From Mucilaginibacter terrae (GTDB lineage: Bacteria; Bacteroidota; Bacteroidia; Sphingobacteriales; Sphingobacteriaceae): a stretch of 64,000 bases of DNA. Below the pieces are notes generated by a model, which saw only the letters and a program-made list of their open reading frames with translations, made no database searches and was not told the DNA's origin. The stretch covers positions 3,596,001 to 3,660,000 of the forward strand of contig NZ_JAVLVU010000001.1 of the NCBI RefSeq assembly GCF_031951985.1, written 5' to 3'. This document shows, one piece after another, positions 55,976-64,000 of this stretch (position 1 is its first letter; each line of letters starts with the position of its first letter). A program made the position numbers and the translations under genes.

Positions 55976-55993
55976 ATTACAACCCCGCCTTTA

Positions 55994-56020
55994 TCTGTGT
56001 CTTCACATACAGCTTTTTTT
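55994..56020 (+). terminator. degenerate duplicate of the terminator
   Basis: tctgtgtcttcacatacagc followed by seven T; same right arm as the first copy, left arm damaged. Confidence 0.55.
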
Positions 56021-56086
56021 ATACAACATTACTTAATTGAAGATATATTTGCATATCACCTTCCTCAAGGGGGTGGAATATAGACC

Positions 56087-56899
56087 ATGAGCAACTTCTC
56101 GTTAAAAGACAAAGTAATTATTGTAACCGGTGGCACCGGCGTTTTGGGTGAGGCCTTTATTAATGGCATTGCCGAAGCGGGTGGCATTGTGGGTGTTTTA
56201 GGACGTAAACAAGAGGTAGCCCAGGAACGGGCCGATGCTATTATAGCCAAAGGCGGACAAGCCATTGCCCTTGTTGCCGATGTGATGAACGAAGCCGACC
56301 TTGTGGCAGCCCGTAATAAGGTAGTTGACACCTATGGCCGCATTGATGGTTTGGTTAACGGCGCAGGCGGTAGCATACCCGGTGCGGTGCTCACGCCCGA
56401 AACTAATTTGTTTGAGATGAACCTCGATGGTATGCGCCGCGTAATGGACCTTAACCTTTGGGGCAGCATTGTACCCACACAGGTATTTGGCGAAGTAATG
56501 GCTAAAGGCGGTAAGGGTAGTATTGTTAACATCTCATCAATGGCGGCACAACAGGCGGTTACTAAGGTATTGGGATACAGCATGGCCAAAGCTTCTATTG
56601 ATATTTATACCAAGTGGTTTGCCCTCGAGGCAGCCAACCGCTACGGCGATTGCCTCCGCATGAACGCCATTGCTCCCGGCTTTTTCCTTACCGATCAAAA
56701 CCGTGCCCTGCTCACCAACCCCGACGGTACCTATACCCAACGCGGCAATCTTGTACTCAACAACACACCCTATAAACGTTTCGGCAAACCCGAAGAATTG
56801 ATAGGCGGCCTTATTTGGTTATTAAGTGATGCTTCGGCCTTTGTAACCGGCACCGTGGTTACTATTGACGGCGGATTTTCAATGTTTAGCGGAGTTTAA
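56087..56899 (+). CDS. SDR-family oxidoreductase (D-mannonate oxidoreductase-like)
   Basis: A 270-aa classical SDR. Cofactor motif TGGTGVLGEAF (14-24), catalytic Tyr164 and Lys168 in LGYSMAKAS, and the C-terminal GTVVTIDGGFSMF. The long loop with NLFEMNLDGMRRVMDLNLWG matches SDRs annotated as fructuronate/mannonate oxidoreductases, which carry out a step of hexuronate catabolism, but no uxu/kdg genes are near, so the substrate is tentative. Confidence 0.85.
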   Translation: MSNFSLKDKVIIVTGGTGVLGEAFINGIAEAGGIVGVLGRKQEVAQERADAIIAKGGQAIALVADVMNEADLVAARNKVVDTYGRIDGLVNGAGGSIPGAVLTPETNLFEMNLDGMRRVMDLNLWGSIVPTQVFGEVMAKGGKGSIVNISSMAAQQAVTKVLGYSMAKASIDIYTKWFALEAANRYGDCLRMNAIAPGFFLTDQNRALLTNPDGTYTQRGNLVLNNTPYKRFGKPEELIGGLIWLLSDASAFVTGTVVTIDGGFSMFSGV

Positions 56900-56900
56900 G

Positions 56901-57112
56901 ATAGAGTCAAGAACCAAGAGCCAAGAATCAAGACTTTCTTTGCAATAGGGTAGATTTTCTCTCTACCTTGTCATTTCGAGGAACGAGAAATCTTTTCGAC
57001 CTGAACAAGTTAGTCGCCTCGAAAAAATTTCTCTCTATCGTTCGAAATGACATATTTTTAATTATGTTGCAGGATAATCGTAGCTCCTAGTTCCTGGTTC
57101 TCGCTTCTATTT
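56901..57112. repeat. nested palindromic repeats
   Basis: Outer arms of the 'gagccaagaatcaaga' family (56901-56935 and about 57083-57110) enclose an inner inverted pair, tgtcatttcgaggaacgaga (about 56968) against ttctctctatcgttcgaaat (about 57032). The inner unit resembles a widespread Bacteroidota spacer element. Confidence 0.65.
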
Positions 57113-57757
57113 CCCCCGGCTTAAATAATAGTGCCACAATATCATAGTCGCAATGCTCCTGTACGGTTGCCATTGTTCGGCTATCAGCAGCAATTCGTCT
57201 TTGGTGGTAGCAGTTGGCAAACGTTTCAATCTTTTCATGGCATTCACAACGGCCAGGTCGCCAATAGGAAAAATGTTGGTACGGTGAAGGGTCATGAGCA
57301 GGTAAATATCGGCCGTCCAGTTGCCAATGCCTTTGAGGGAAGTGAGGCGGTGCCGCACCTTTTCATCAGGTAAATTCTCCAACTCTTCAAGCTTGAGTTG
57401 ACCACTTAGCAAGGCTTCGGCCAGGTAGCGCACATAAGCCATTTTTTGGCGGCTAAAATAACAGGCCCGTAATTCTTCATCAGTTAATAAAAGCAAACGT
57501 GCAGGAGTCACTTCTTGTATATTCTCTTTCAGCTTATTTAAAGCTGCCAATGCCGATGCCAGCGATACTTGCTGTTCGAGTATTACATGTACTAAAGATT
57601 CAAATGTATTACTGCGCGACCAAAACCGCGGGTAGCCATAATGTTTGATAACCCAAGCCAGATCGGCATCCGCTAAGGCTAATTCATCGCATAAGCTATG
57701 CAGGGTTTGCTGGTTGAATATGAATTGGTTTTGCACCTGATAAATGTAAGTTAACAA
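57107..57757 (-). CDS. AlkA-type DNA-3-methyladenine glycosylase
   Basis: A 216-aa HhH-GPD base-excision glycosylase that removes alkylated purines. The HhH motif is in LKGIGNWTADIYLL (141-154) and the catalytic Asp is Asp167 in FPIGDLAV; no iron-sulfur cluster motif, so it is the AlkA/3mg type rather than Nth. It follows a small protein gene with a 2-bp gap. Confidence 0.9.
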   Translation of the reverse strand: MLTYIYQVQNQFIFNQQTLHSLCDELALADADLAWVIKHYGYPRFWSRSNTFESLVHVILEQQVSLASALAALNKLKENIQEVTPARLLLLTDEELRACYFSRQKMAYVRYLAEALLSGQLKLEELENLPDEKVRHRLTSLKGIGNWTADIYLLMTLHRTNIFPIGDLAVVNAMKRLKRLPTATTKDELLLIAEQWQPYRSIATMILWHYYLSRGK

Positions 57758-57759
57758 AC

Positions 57760-58071
57760 TTACATAGCAATATCCTGATCAATGCGTGGGTCTTCGGGTA
57801 AAATTTCCATGTCAGGGAAATCGATGTATTCCGCGTACCATTGTATTGCGTTAATTACGTCGAGCGCATCATCAGGCGAAATATTGATGGTTTCAAAAGC
57901 ATATAGCTTTTTATCAGCATAGCCATAGAGTTGAATTTCGCTTGTGTCGGGCGTAAAGTTTTCGTTGGTAACACAGTAAACTTTCACCTTCAAGCCGGTA
58001 TCACGCGAGTGAATTACGTCACGGCAAGCGTCATTCGGATCGGTTGCTAAAAGAAATACGGACTGTTCCAT
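57760..58071 (-). CDS. hypothetical protein upstream of AlkA-type gene
   Basis: A 103-aa acidic, soluble protein (VFLLATDPNDACRD, VKVYCVTNENFTPD, AIQWYAEYIDFPDMEILPEDPRI). No recognised family. It is translated just before the glycosylase, so a link to repair is possible by context only. Confidence 0.7.
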   Translation of the reverse strand: MEQSVFLLATDPNDACRDVIHSRDTGLKVKVYCVTNENFTPDTSEIQLYGYADKKLYAFETINISPDDALDVINAIQWYAEYIDFPDMEILPEDPRIDQDIAM

Positions 58072-58223
58072 ATTATCCTAACACAACAATTTATATATAG
58101 TTTATTATTAATGTGTTTAAATATTTAGCAATAGGTTGAAAATATAACCGCGGAATAATTTTAAGTTTCAAGAAAATCAGAACAATGATTTACCGACAAT
58201 GTTAAAATTTTAAAGAAACTAAC

Positions 58224-58394
58224 ATGAAGCCAAGCCTCCAATATTTATTGATGTCATTATTAGCCATATTGCTGTACTCGTGCCATGAAGACCCGAAAAA
58301 TAAGTTTGGAGGGCCATCGAATGCGCGGGATACAGCCACATCTCGCCGGGATACCAGTTCTGTAGGAACACGTACTGATGGACATGGTGAATAA
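58224..58394 (+). CDS. small 56-aa lipoprotein
   Basis: ATG-started frame with a lipoprotein signal: a basic start, hydrophobic stretch (LQYLLMSLLAILL) and lipobox LLYSC with the modified Cys near residue 20, then a polar Ser/Arg/Thr-rich tail (ARDTATSRRDTSSVGTRTDG). Membrane-anchored, of unknown function. The overlapping minus-strand frame lacks any signal and is probably chance. Confidence 0.6.
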   Translation: MKPSLQYLLMSLLAILLYSCHEDPKNKFGGPSNARDTATSRRDTSSVGTRTDGHGE

Positions 58395-58591
58395 CCTTTG
58401 ATTAAAAATATAAATGTGGAATTAATTATCCCAAATTCCACATTTGTGGGAAATTTTTCTACAAGAGAAAAATAATTAACTATGAAAGGTGCTGATTTTT
58501 GCTTGTAGAGGCCGGATTAAACCATTGGTACAAGAATTGTCTATGTATTAATGCCCTACTCAAAAGGGCTGTTTTTCATAGGTAGATGTAG

Positions 58592-58630
58592 AGTCGGATT
58601 ACTGCGAGAGTTGTCCGACTTTCTTTTTAT
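58592..58630 (+). terminator. possible terminator
   Basis: Stem agtcgga/tccgact with a T-rich stretch on the plus strand, 200 bp after the lipoprotein gene, overlapping the end of the convergent thioredoxin gene. Confidence 0.45.
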
Positions 58631-59067
58631 ATATCTTTCCGTCGGCGCAAGGCTTCTTCTCCAAAGCTTATTAAATCTTTAGCCGTTATAAAGCCAACCG
58701 TGTTCAATACAATTTTTCCTTTGCTGTCAAATATAATGAGGGTAGGATAAGCCCGCATGCCCCATTGCTGTGCTAATTGCGGGTGGTTGCCTCTTTCCAT
58801 ATCTAATGCAACGTTTATAAAGTTTTGATTATAAAACGTTGCGGCATTTTTGTTTTTAAAGGTGGTTGCCTTCAGCATTTTGCACGGGCCGCACCAAGAG
58901 GCATAGGCATCTACAAAAATGTATTTATTTTGAGCAGCAGCCTGTTTCAGGGCTTCGGGCCATGAATTTTCAATAAAGTTTATCTGCTTATCGGTTTGTG
59001 CATACAGGGTGGCGCACATTGTGAGGGTAATAACCCATATAATCAATGTTCTTCTCAAGTAATTCAT
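58627..59067 (-). CDS. exported thioredoxin-family protein
   Basis: A 146-aa protein with a signal peptide (about 1-23, LYAQ) and a thioredoxin domain with WCGPC (Cys59/Cys62) and the cis-Pro MRAYPTLI. Periplasmic disulfide reductase of the thioredoxin_7/DUF255-like kind; target unknown. Confidence 0.92.
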   Translation of the reverse strand: MNYLRRTLIIWVITLTMCATLYAQTDKQINFIENSWPEALKQAAAQNKYIFVDAYASWCGPCKMLKATTFKNKNAATFYNQNFINVALDMERGNHPQLAQQWGMRAYPTLIIFDSKGKIVLNTVGFITAKDLISFGEEALRRRKDI

Positions 59068-59122
59068 AATTATATACCAGTTTCTTTATTGGTAAAGTTG
59101 GACAAGCATTTGCAGCAAAGGA

Positions 59123-59605
59123 TTAAAACCTGATCACATCCGTATCGGGCGGTATGTGGCCTAACAGCCTGAACATACTCAAAATTTGTCCTTTATGATG
59201 AAACTCGTGCGTAGCAACATGGGTGAAAATTTGTAATGGCGTTGACTGTGCCTGTTTGCCGCTGGCAGTAATTCCATTGATGGTTTCGGTAAGCCTGTTC
59301 TCGTAAGTGTTAATAAAGCTGATTACCAGTTGATCAACCTGAATATAAAAATTGCGTATGCTTTGTAAATCGGGATAGTCTTTTTCATCGGCATAAGGCA
59401 TGTTCAGTTTCATTGTGAAATTGGCCATCCAGTGCAGGTATACGTTGGCGTTATGAACCCACAAGTAGGCAATGCTCTTATCAACAAAGGCAGGTACGGG
59501 CGTGTGCAATTGACCAGGTAAATTGGTTTCAGCAAACTGAAGTACCACACCGCGCGAACCGCGAATCATTTCGTATTGCTGATATAGGAGAGCTGCATTT
59601 TCCAT
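59123..59605 (-). CDS. DinB-like protein
   Basis: About 160 aa from ATG 59605. DinB fold with histidines in YLWVHNANVYLHWM and ATHEFHHKGQIL. Follows the mtfA gene with 10 bp between; the two are probably co-transcribed. Substrate unknown. Confidence 0.88.
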   Translation of the reverse strand: MENAALLYQQYEMIRGSRGVVLQFAETNLPGQLHTPVPAFVDKSIAYLWVHNANVYLHWMANFTMKLNMPYADEKDYPDLQSIRNFYIQVDQLVISFINTYENRLTETINGITASGKQAQSTPLQIFTHVATHEFHHKGQILSMFRLLGHIPPDTDVIRF

Positions 59606-59615
59606 GTATGTAAAT

Positions 59616-60410
59616 TTAATTAGCTGCCGGGTCTTGTGCAAATATGCGGCTTAACTGCTCATACAATTCGGGATGTTTATCCTGCAACTGGTCAGGTTTC
59701 TCAAAAAAGTATTCAGACACCACGGCCAAAAACTCAGCCTCATTGGTGGCCGCGTAAGCATCAATGTCCGATTTGCCCCGCTCAATGCGGTTGATTTCCT
59801 GGTGCATCATTTTTAGCCAGGGTGTGGCATATTCGTGCGGTATCAGGTTTTCAGGCACGCCATCGGTTGCGCCGTCGCTTTTATCAAGCAGGTGTACAAA
59901 CTCGTGTATGCCGGTGTTGCTTTTGCCCGATGATTTGCTAAACCCATGCAACAAAGCCGAACGCGATAGCAACATCTGACCGTTCATATACCCCGAGCCA
60001 ACCATGCCCATAATGTTCCGGTTTTCATCGCCTTCAAACTGAAAATCGTTGTTAAAAGTATCGGGATAGAGTATTACATTGGTGAGGTTGTTATAACGCC
60101 ACTCTTTGTAGCCAAAAATAGGAATTACGGCACTGGAGGCCACCAGCACCCGGTCAAGATCGGTTATCTCAAGCCCTACGCCTTCAATATGCACACGATC
60201 TAAAAATGCGGCTATCATGCTTTCAAAGCGTAATTGGTTAGCATCATCAAGGTTGGTGTAGTAGTCTACATGGTCGTTTAACAACTTTTTTAATGATTCA
60301 TTTAACGATAAGGCAGGCGTATTATCCTTAGGTTTTTTGCCAAATAAGCTATATGCGGCTAAAATAAGCGCCAACACAATCAGCGCAGTAACAACAACAA
60401 ATGTGTTCAT
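59616..60410 (-). CDS. mtfA: M90-family zinc peptidase (MtfA-like)
   Basis: About 264 aa from ATG 60410 (the frame extends 36 codons upstream without support). N-terminal membrane helix (about 4-22), then the MtfA domain with the zinc site HEFVHLLD (HExxH) and a distal Glu region (TNEAEFLAVVSEYFF). MtfA in E. coli links the Mlc repressor and is a peptidase. Divergent from the VOC gene. Confidence 0.92.
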   Translation of the reverse strand: MNTFVVVTALIVLALILAAYSLFGKKPKDNTPALSLNESLKKLLNDHVDYYTNLDDANQLRFESMIAAFLDRVHIEGVGLEITDLDRVLVASSAVIPIFGYKEWRYNNLTNVILYPDTFNNDFQFEGDENRNIMGMVGSGYMNGQMLLSRSALLHGFSKSSGKSNTGIHEFVHLLDKSDGATDGVPENLIPHEYATPWLKMMHQEINRIERGKSDIDAYAATNEAEFLAVVSEYFFEKPDQLQDKHPELYEQLSRIFAQDPAAN

Positions 60411-60508
60411 GGTTTTGGGTAACGTTTGTGTTTGAATATAGTTCGGATGAATATAAGAATGCCTGAAGTTTGTAATTTGCAGTAAACAATATAAAACTAA
60501 ACAAAACC

Positions 60509-60937
60509 ATGAGAGCAATAAATCCTTGGATCAACTTCAATGGTAATGCCGAAGAAGCATTTAATTTTTACCAATCAGTTTTTGGTGGAGAATTTACCAG
60601 GATCACCCGTTTTAAAGACTTGGCAGGTCCTGATTTTGAGGTGCCGGAAGAGGAGGCCGATAAGATCATGCATATTGGTTTACCGCTTGGTAAAAACAAT
60701 GTGCTGATAGGCAACGATGTTCCTGCCTTTTTTGGCAGTGTAAGCGAAGATGAAAACAGGTCGAAAATACATGTAAGCACCGAAAGCCGCGAAGAAGCTG
60801 ATAAAATATTCAACAGCCTATCGGCAGGTGGAGATGTGGAAGGGCCAATCGACGACAGTCCATGGGGCACCTATGCCGGTATGTTCAGAGATAAGTATGG
60901 CATTGAATGGATCGTGGATTTTGACCCGAGTTTGTAA
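60509..60937 (+). CDS. VOC-family protein (PhnB-like)
   Basis: A 142-aa vicinal-oxygen-chelate protein of the PhnB type (INPWINFNGNAEEAFNFYQSVFGGEF, later PWGTYAGMFRDKYGIEWIVDFD). Such proteins may bind metals or modify small molecules; no substrate is assigned. It stands alone before a strong terminator. Confidence 0.92.
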   Translation: MRAINPWINFNGNAEEAFNFYQSVFGGEFTRITRFKDLAGPDFEVPEEEADKIMHIGLPLGKNNVLIGNDVPAFFGSVSEDENRSKIHVSTESREEADKIFNSLSAGGDVEGPIDDSPWGTYAGMFRDKYGIEWIVDFDPSL

Positions 60938-60957
60938 TGAGTAAACTTTACATCTAA

Positions 60958-61000
60958 TAAAAAAGGGCTGTTTTTAGAAAAAAAAACAGCCCCTTTTTTA
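60958..61000. terminator. bidirectional terminator
   Basis: Long A/T-ended stem aaaagggctgttttt/aaaaaacagcccctttt between convergent genes. Confidence 0.9.
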
Positions 61001-61020
61001 ATTTTATATATGATGAGGGA

Positions 61021-62073
61021 TTACCGGTCGGTATACTGTTCATCGTAATATTGCTGATAGTGCCCTGATGTTACATCATTCAGCCATTCTTCGTTAGCCA
61101 GGTACCAGTCAACGGTTTTCTCCAAACCTTCTTCAAAGGTAATGCTTGGGGTCCAGCCTAACTCGTTTTTAAGTTTGGTGGCATCAATGGCGTAACGTAA
61201 ATCGTGGCCGGCGCGGTCGGTTACGTAGGTGATCAGTTTTGCTGATGTGCCTGCTTCGCGACCTAATTTCTGGTCCATGATCTCGCACAAAAGCTTGATC
61301 AGTTCAATGTTCTGCCATTCGTTATGGCCGCCAATATTGTATGTTTCGCCTGATTTTGCTTTGTGAAAAATCACGTCAATAGCGCGGGCATGATCTTCAA
61401 CCCATAACCAGTCGCGCACGTTTTCGCCTTTGCCGTAAATTGGTATAGGCTTGTTTTGCTTGATGTTATGTATTGAAAGCGGTATCAGCTTCTCGGGAAA
61501 ATGATACGAGCCATAGTTGTTAGAGCAATTCGAGATCACGGCATCCATACCATAAGTATCCTGGTAGGCACGCACCATGTGGTCGGAGCTTGCCTTTGAG
61601 GCCGAGTACGGCGAATGCGGATCATAAGCGGTTTCTTCAGTAAACATTCCGGTTTCGCCTAATGTGCCGTAAACCTCATCGGTTGATACGTGGTAAAAAC
61701 GGGTTTCATCGTAACGACCTTTCCAGTGGTAGCGAGCTGCGTTAAGCAGGTTTACCGTGCCCACCACGTTGGTCATTACAAATTCCAGCGGGTTCGATAT
61801 AGAGCGGTCAACGTGCGATTCGGCAGCTAAATGGATAACCGCATCAGGCTTTTCGGCACCAAAAAGCTCATCTATAAACTGGGCATCAACAATATCACCT
61901 TTTACAAATTTATAGTTAGGCTCATTCTCAATGTCTTTAAGGTTAGCCAGGTTACCGGCATAGGTTAATTTATCAAGATTGATGATCTGGTATTCAGGGT
62001 GAAACTTCACAAACCTGCGCACCACATGCGACCCAATAAAGCCGGCACCGCCGGTAATGATAATTTTTTTCAT
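61021..62073 (-). CDS. rfbB: dTDP-glucose 4,6-dehydratase
   Basis: About 350 aa from ATG 62073. Extended SDR with ITGGAGFIGSHVVRRF, the catalytic motif YSASKASSD with Tyr and Lys, and HVDRSISNP plus RDWLWVEDHARAI of RmlB. Converts dTDP-glucose to the 4-keto-6-deoxy sugar used for rhamnose and other deoxysugars of surface glycans. The rmlA/C/D genes are not in the window. It is 7 bp after galE, so the two are co-transcribed. Confidence 0.95.
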   Translation of the reverse strand: MKKIIITGGAGFIGSHVVRRFVKFHPEYQIINLDKLTYAGNLANLKDIENEPNYKFVKGDIVDAQFIDELFGAEKPDAVIHLAAESHVDRSISNPLEFVMTNVVGTVNLLNAARYHWKGRYDETRFYHVSTDEVYGTLGETGMFTEETAYDPHSPYSASKASSDHMVRAYQDTYGMDAVISNCSNNYGSYHFPEKLIPLSIHNIKQNKPIPIYGKGENVRDWLWVEDHARAIDVIFHKAKSGETYNIGGHNEWQNIELIKLLCEIMDQKLGREAGTSAKLITYVTDRAGHDLRYAIDATKLKNELGWTPSITFEEGLEKTVDWYLANEEWLNDVTSGHYQQYYDEQYTDR

Positions 62074-62080
62074 ATAAACC

Positions 62081-63103
62081 TTATAATGGTTTGTTGGCAA
62101 TTGCTTTTTCCCACTCCCACGCCGATGCCATCATGGTATCAACATTCAGCTCGGCTTTCCATTTCAGCACTTCTGATGATTTGGTTACATCTCCCCAAAC
62201 CTGCTCCACATCGCCCTCGCGGCGCGGACCAATGCTCCATGCAAATTTAACGCCGGTGGTGCGCTCAAAAGCATTTACTATTTCCAGTACCGAAGTGCCT
62301 TTGCCGGTACCGATGTTAAATACATCATAACCTTTAAAGCCTTCATCTTCCATATATTTTAATGCGGCAACGTGTGCTTTAGCCAAGTCAACCACATGAA
62401 TATAGTCGCGTATACAGCTACCATCAGGCGTATTGTAATCATCACCAAAAACGGTTACTTTTTCGCGTTTGCCAATGGCGGTTTGAGTAATAAACGGTAC
62501 CAGGTTTTGTGGTACACCAATTGGCAACTCGCCAATTAAGGCCGACTCATGCGCACCAACAGGGTTAAAGTAGCGTAATGATACCACTTTATAGTTAGCG
62601 CCCGAAGCGATCATGTCTTGCAGTATTTCTTCTGCAATTTGCTTGGTGTTACCATAAGGTGATTGCGCAGCTTTTACAGGTGCATCTTCGGTTACAGGCA
62701 AATGATCGGGCTGACCATAAACGGTGCAGCTTGATGAGAACACAAAGTTTAAGGGCTTGCCATAGTACCCGTTTAACAGGTTAAGCAGTGAGTAAAAATT
62801 GTTACGGTAGTATTTCAACGGATGAGCAACCGATTCGCCCACGGCCTTAAAGGCCGCAAAGTGAATAATGCCACTAACATCGGCAATTGAAGTTGCCAGG
62901 TTTTTTACTGCAGCTTCATCACAAAGGTCTACCTGGTGAAATTGTGGTTTAAAACCCAGAATGGTAGTTAATTGATCTAAAATGCTGATGTGCGAGTTAG
63001 ACAGATCATCAATTATGACAGGTTCGTAACCAGCCTGCACCAGTTCAACAACCGTATGCGAGCCTATAAAACCCAATCCACCGGTTACCAATATTTTTTT
63101 CAT
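62081..63103 (-). CDS. galE: UDP-glucose 4-epimerase
   Basis: A 340-aa epimerase of the extended SDR family. NAD motif VTGGLGFIGSHTVVEL, catalytic Ser and Tyr/Lys in SSSCTVYGQ and SPYGNTKQIAEEIL, and NPVGAHESALIGE, RDYIHVVDLAKAH of GalE. Interconverts UDP-Glc/UDP-Gal for glycan and lipopolysaccharide synthesis. First gene of the unit with rfbB. Confidence 0.95.
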   Translation of the reverse strand: MKKILVTGGLGFIGSHTVVELVQAGYEPVIIDDLSNSHISILDQLTTILGFKPQFHQVDLCDEAAVKNLATSIADVSGIIHFAAFKAVGESVAHPLKYYRNNFYSLLNLLNGYYGKPLNFVFSSSCTVYGQPDHLPVTEDAPVKAAQSPYGNTKQIAEEILQDMIASGANYKVVSLRYFNPVGAHESALIGELPIGVPQNLVPFITQTAIGKREKVTVFGDDYNTPDGSCIRDYIHVVDLAKAHVAALKYMEDEGFKGYDVFNIGTGKGTSVLEIVNAFERTTGVKFAWSIGPRREGDVEQVWGDVTKSSEVLKWKAELNVDTMMASAWEWEKAIANKPL

Positions 63104-63418
63104 AGAAATACTTTTCGCAATTATAATTATTATTTATTGTATTGAGAGAACTCCTTGTGTTCAATGATGTACTAAGGCAATGCTTAAAGCACTCGTAAGT
63201 AATCTTTAAAACCTCCTGGTGGTTTAACTCCACCTACCAGTTAAAATAGTTTTGGCTTTAGCCATGTCAAATAATTCTTACTCAGGATTATTAGGGCAGT
63301 TACCATTAAACCATGAACCATTACCAAAAAACTAAAGAGCATTTTAAGCATGTAATTAATTATGTTGCTGGTTAAATTGTTACTTTTACAGTCAACGAAT
63401 ATAATACTTATAACACGG
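63104..63418. other. intergenic region upstream of galE and waaA
   Basis: 315 bp. It must carry the divergent promoters, but no clear -7 box is seen. The words accatgaaccattacc and ggtggtttaactccacc occur; the first resembles the atggttcatgg repeat near 410. No small gene convinces. Confidence 0.5.
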
Positions 63419-64000
63419 ATGCTTATTATCTACAATATTAGCATTAAATTATATTATCTGCTTGCCATTATTGCATCTAACTTTAGTGCCAAAGCTAAAG
63501 CATGGGTAAACGGACGCCGCACCCAAAAGGTTACACCGCTACCTAAAAGTATATGGTTCCATTTTGCTTCGTTAGGTGAGTTTGAGCAAGGCAGGCCGGT
63601 TTTAGAGCAAGCCAAACTTAAGTACCCCGATCATAAAATAGTAATAACATTCTTTTCGCCATCGGGCTACGAGATACGTAAGAATACCGTTTTTGCCGAT
63701 ACAGTGTACTATTTGCCATTAGATAGCGCCAAGAATGCCCGGCAATTTATTGAAGCCATAAAGCCATCGATAGTTGTTTTTACCAAGTACGAGTATTGGT
63801 ACCATTATTTTAACGAGCTGCATAAACGGCAAATACCGCTTTACGTTATATCGGCCATATTTAGGCCTAATCAAATATTTTTTAAATGGTATGGTGGCCT
63901 TCACCGCAAAATTTTGAGCAAGGTTACCCGCTTTTTTGTGCAGGATGAGGCTTCAAAGGATCTGCTCAAAACCATAGGTGTTAACAACGTATTGATAAGC
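63419..64000 (+). CDS. waaA: 3-deoxy-D-manno-octulosonic acid (Kdo) transferase, 5' part
   Basis: The frame starts at ATG 63419 and is open to the end of the window (194 codons). It has a short N-terminal hydrophobic helix, then WFHFASLGEFEQGRPVL with the catalytic Glu of the KdtA family, KIVITFFSPSGYEI and IVVFTKYEYWYHYF, typical of the N-terminal domain. WaaA adds Kdo to lipid A in the inner membrane. Divergent from the galE-rfbB unit, so the locus carries surface-glycan genes. Confidence 0.93.
   Translation, partial: MLIIYNISIKLYYLLAIIASNFSAKAKAWVNGRRTQKVTPLPKSIWFHFASLGEFEQGRPVLEQAKLKYPDHKIVITFFSPSGYEIRKNTVFADTVYYLPLDSAKNARQFIEAIKPSIVVFTKYEYWYHYFNELHKRQIPLYVISAIFRPNQIFFKWYGGLHRKILSKVTRFFVQDEASKDLLKTIGVNNVLIS

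Noticed and set aside
58202-58441. Minus-strand frame of 79 codons over the small lipoprotein
   Set aside because: Lacks a signal or domain; the plus-strand frame with a lipobox explains the region better.

Overview
The window is a chromosomal segment of a Bacteroidota bacterium, most likely family Sphingobacteriaceae. The 16S rRNA looks Mucilaginibacter-like, but that genus call is from memory and unverified. Supporting signs are promoters with the Bacteroidota TAnnTTTG -7 box (many ending in TTTGC), genes without Shine-Dalgarno leaders, LytS/LytTR pairs, long FtsX-type permeases with an extra N-terminal region, and many A+T-rich spacers with palindromic repeats. There is no prophage, CRISPR array or IS transposase.

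Layout. 1-5.0 kb: sensory and regulatory genes (partial histidine kinase, LytS/LytTR pair, HxlR and Crp/Fnr regulators) and a frameshifted epimerase. 5.1-8.0 kb: two cold-shock-domain proteins, an M16 peptidase and hpt. 8.4-15 kb: two tandem paralogous membrane proteins, creD with its winged-helix regulator and membrane partner, two exported alpha/beta hydrolases, an AraC regulator and a 50-aa membrane peptide. 15.4-21.4 kb: two ECF sigma factors, a COG2509 flavoprotein, DinB, a CoA-binding protein and an RsmF-type RNA methyltransferase. 21.5-27.6 kb: a complete rRNA operon (three promoter-like sites, 16S, tRNA-Ile, tRNA-Ala, 23S, 5S, terminator). 28-34.6 kb: lpdA, crtZ-like hydroxylase, FRG protein, murB, an ECF sigma factor and a frameshifted beta-propeller protein. 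34.9-39.7 kb: SPFH/GYF protein plus zinc-ribbon protein (YdjI/YdjG-like pair) and an AsmA protein. 39.7-48.6 kb: PfkB kinase, DUF1801, exported acetolactate decarboxylase, Dabb, a frameshifted FtsX permease, and two regulator/oxidoreductase modules (NmrA-HxlR, SDR-TetR) with visible operators. 48.9-49.1 kb: two tRNA-Glu genes. 49.4-55.9 kb: DUF427/flavin reductase pair, then a four-gene cluster of ABC ATPase, ABC permease-binding-protein fusion, EgtB and EgtD. 56-64 kb: SDR, AlkA-type glycosylase, small lipoprotein, thioredoxin, DinB, MtfA, VOC protein, rfbB-galE, and the start of waaA.

The most interesting system is the 51.2-55.9 kb cluster. An OpuC/EgtUV-like importer is fused in series with the two core ergothioneine enzymes, so uptake and synthesis of the thiol (or of its betaine precursors) look co-expressed. 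By reading the family motifs in order, the binding domain fused to the permease appears circularly permuted: the half that is normally C-terminal comes first. Other points of note are a 42-bp perfect palindrome abutting a start codon, mirror-image operators around an SDR promoter, several families of palindromic intergenic repeats (one forming the C-terminus of a protein, three stacked in the rRNA spacers), and three single-base frameshifts at short A/T runs that may be sequence errors.
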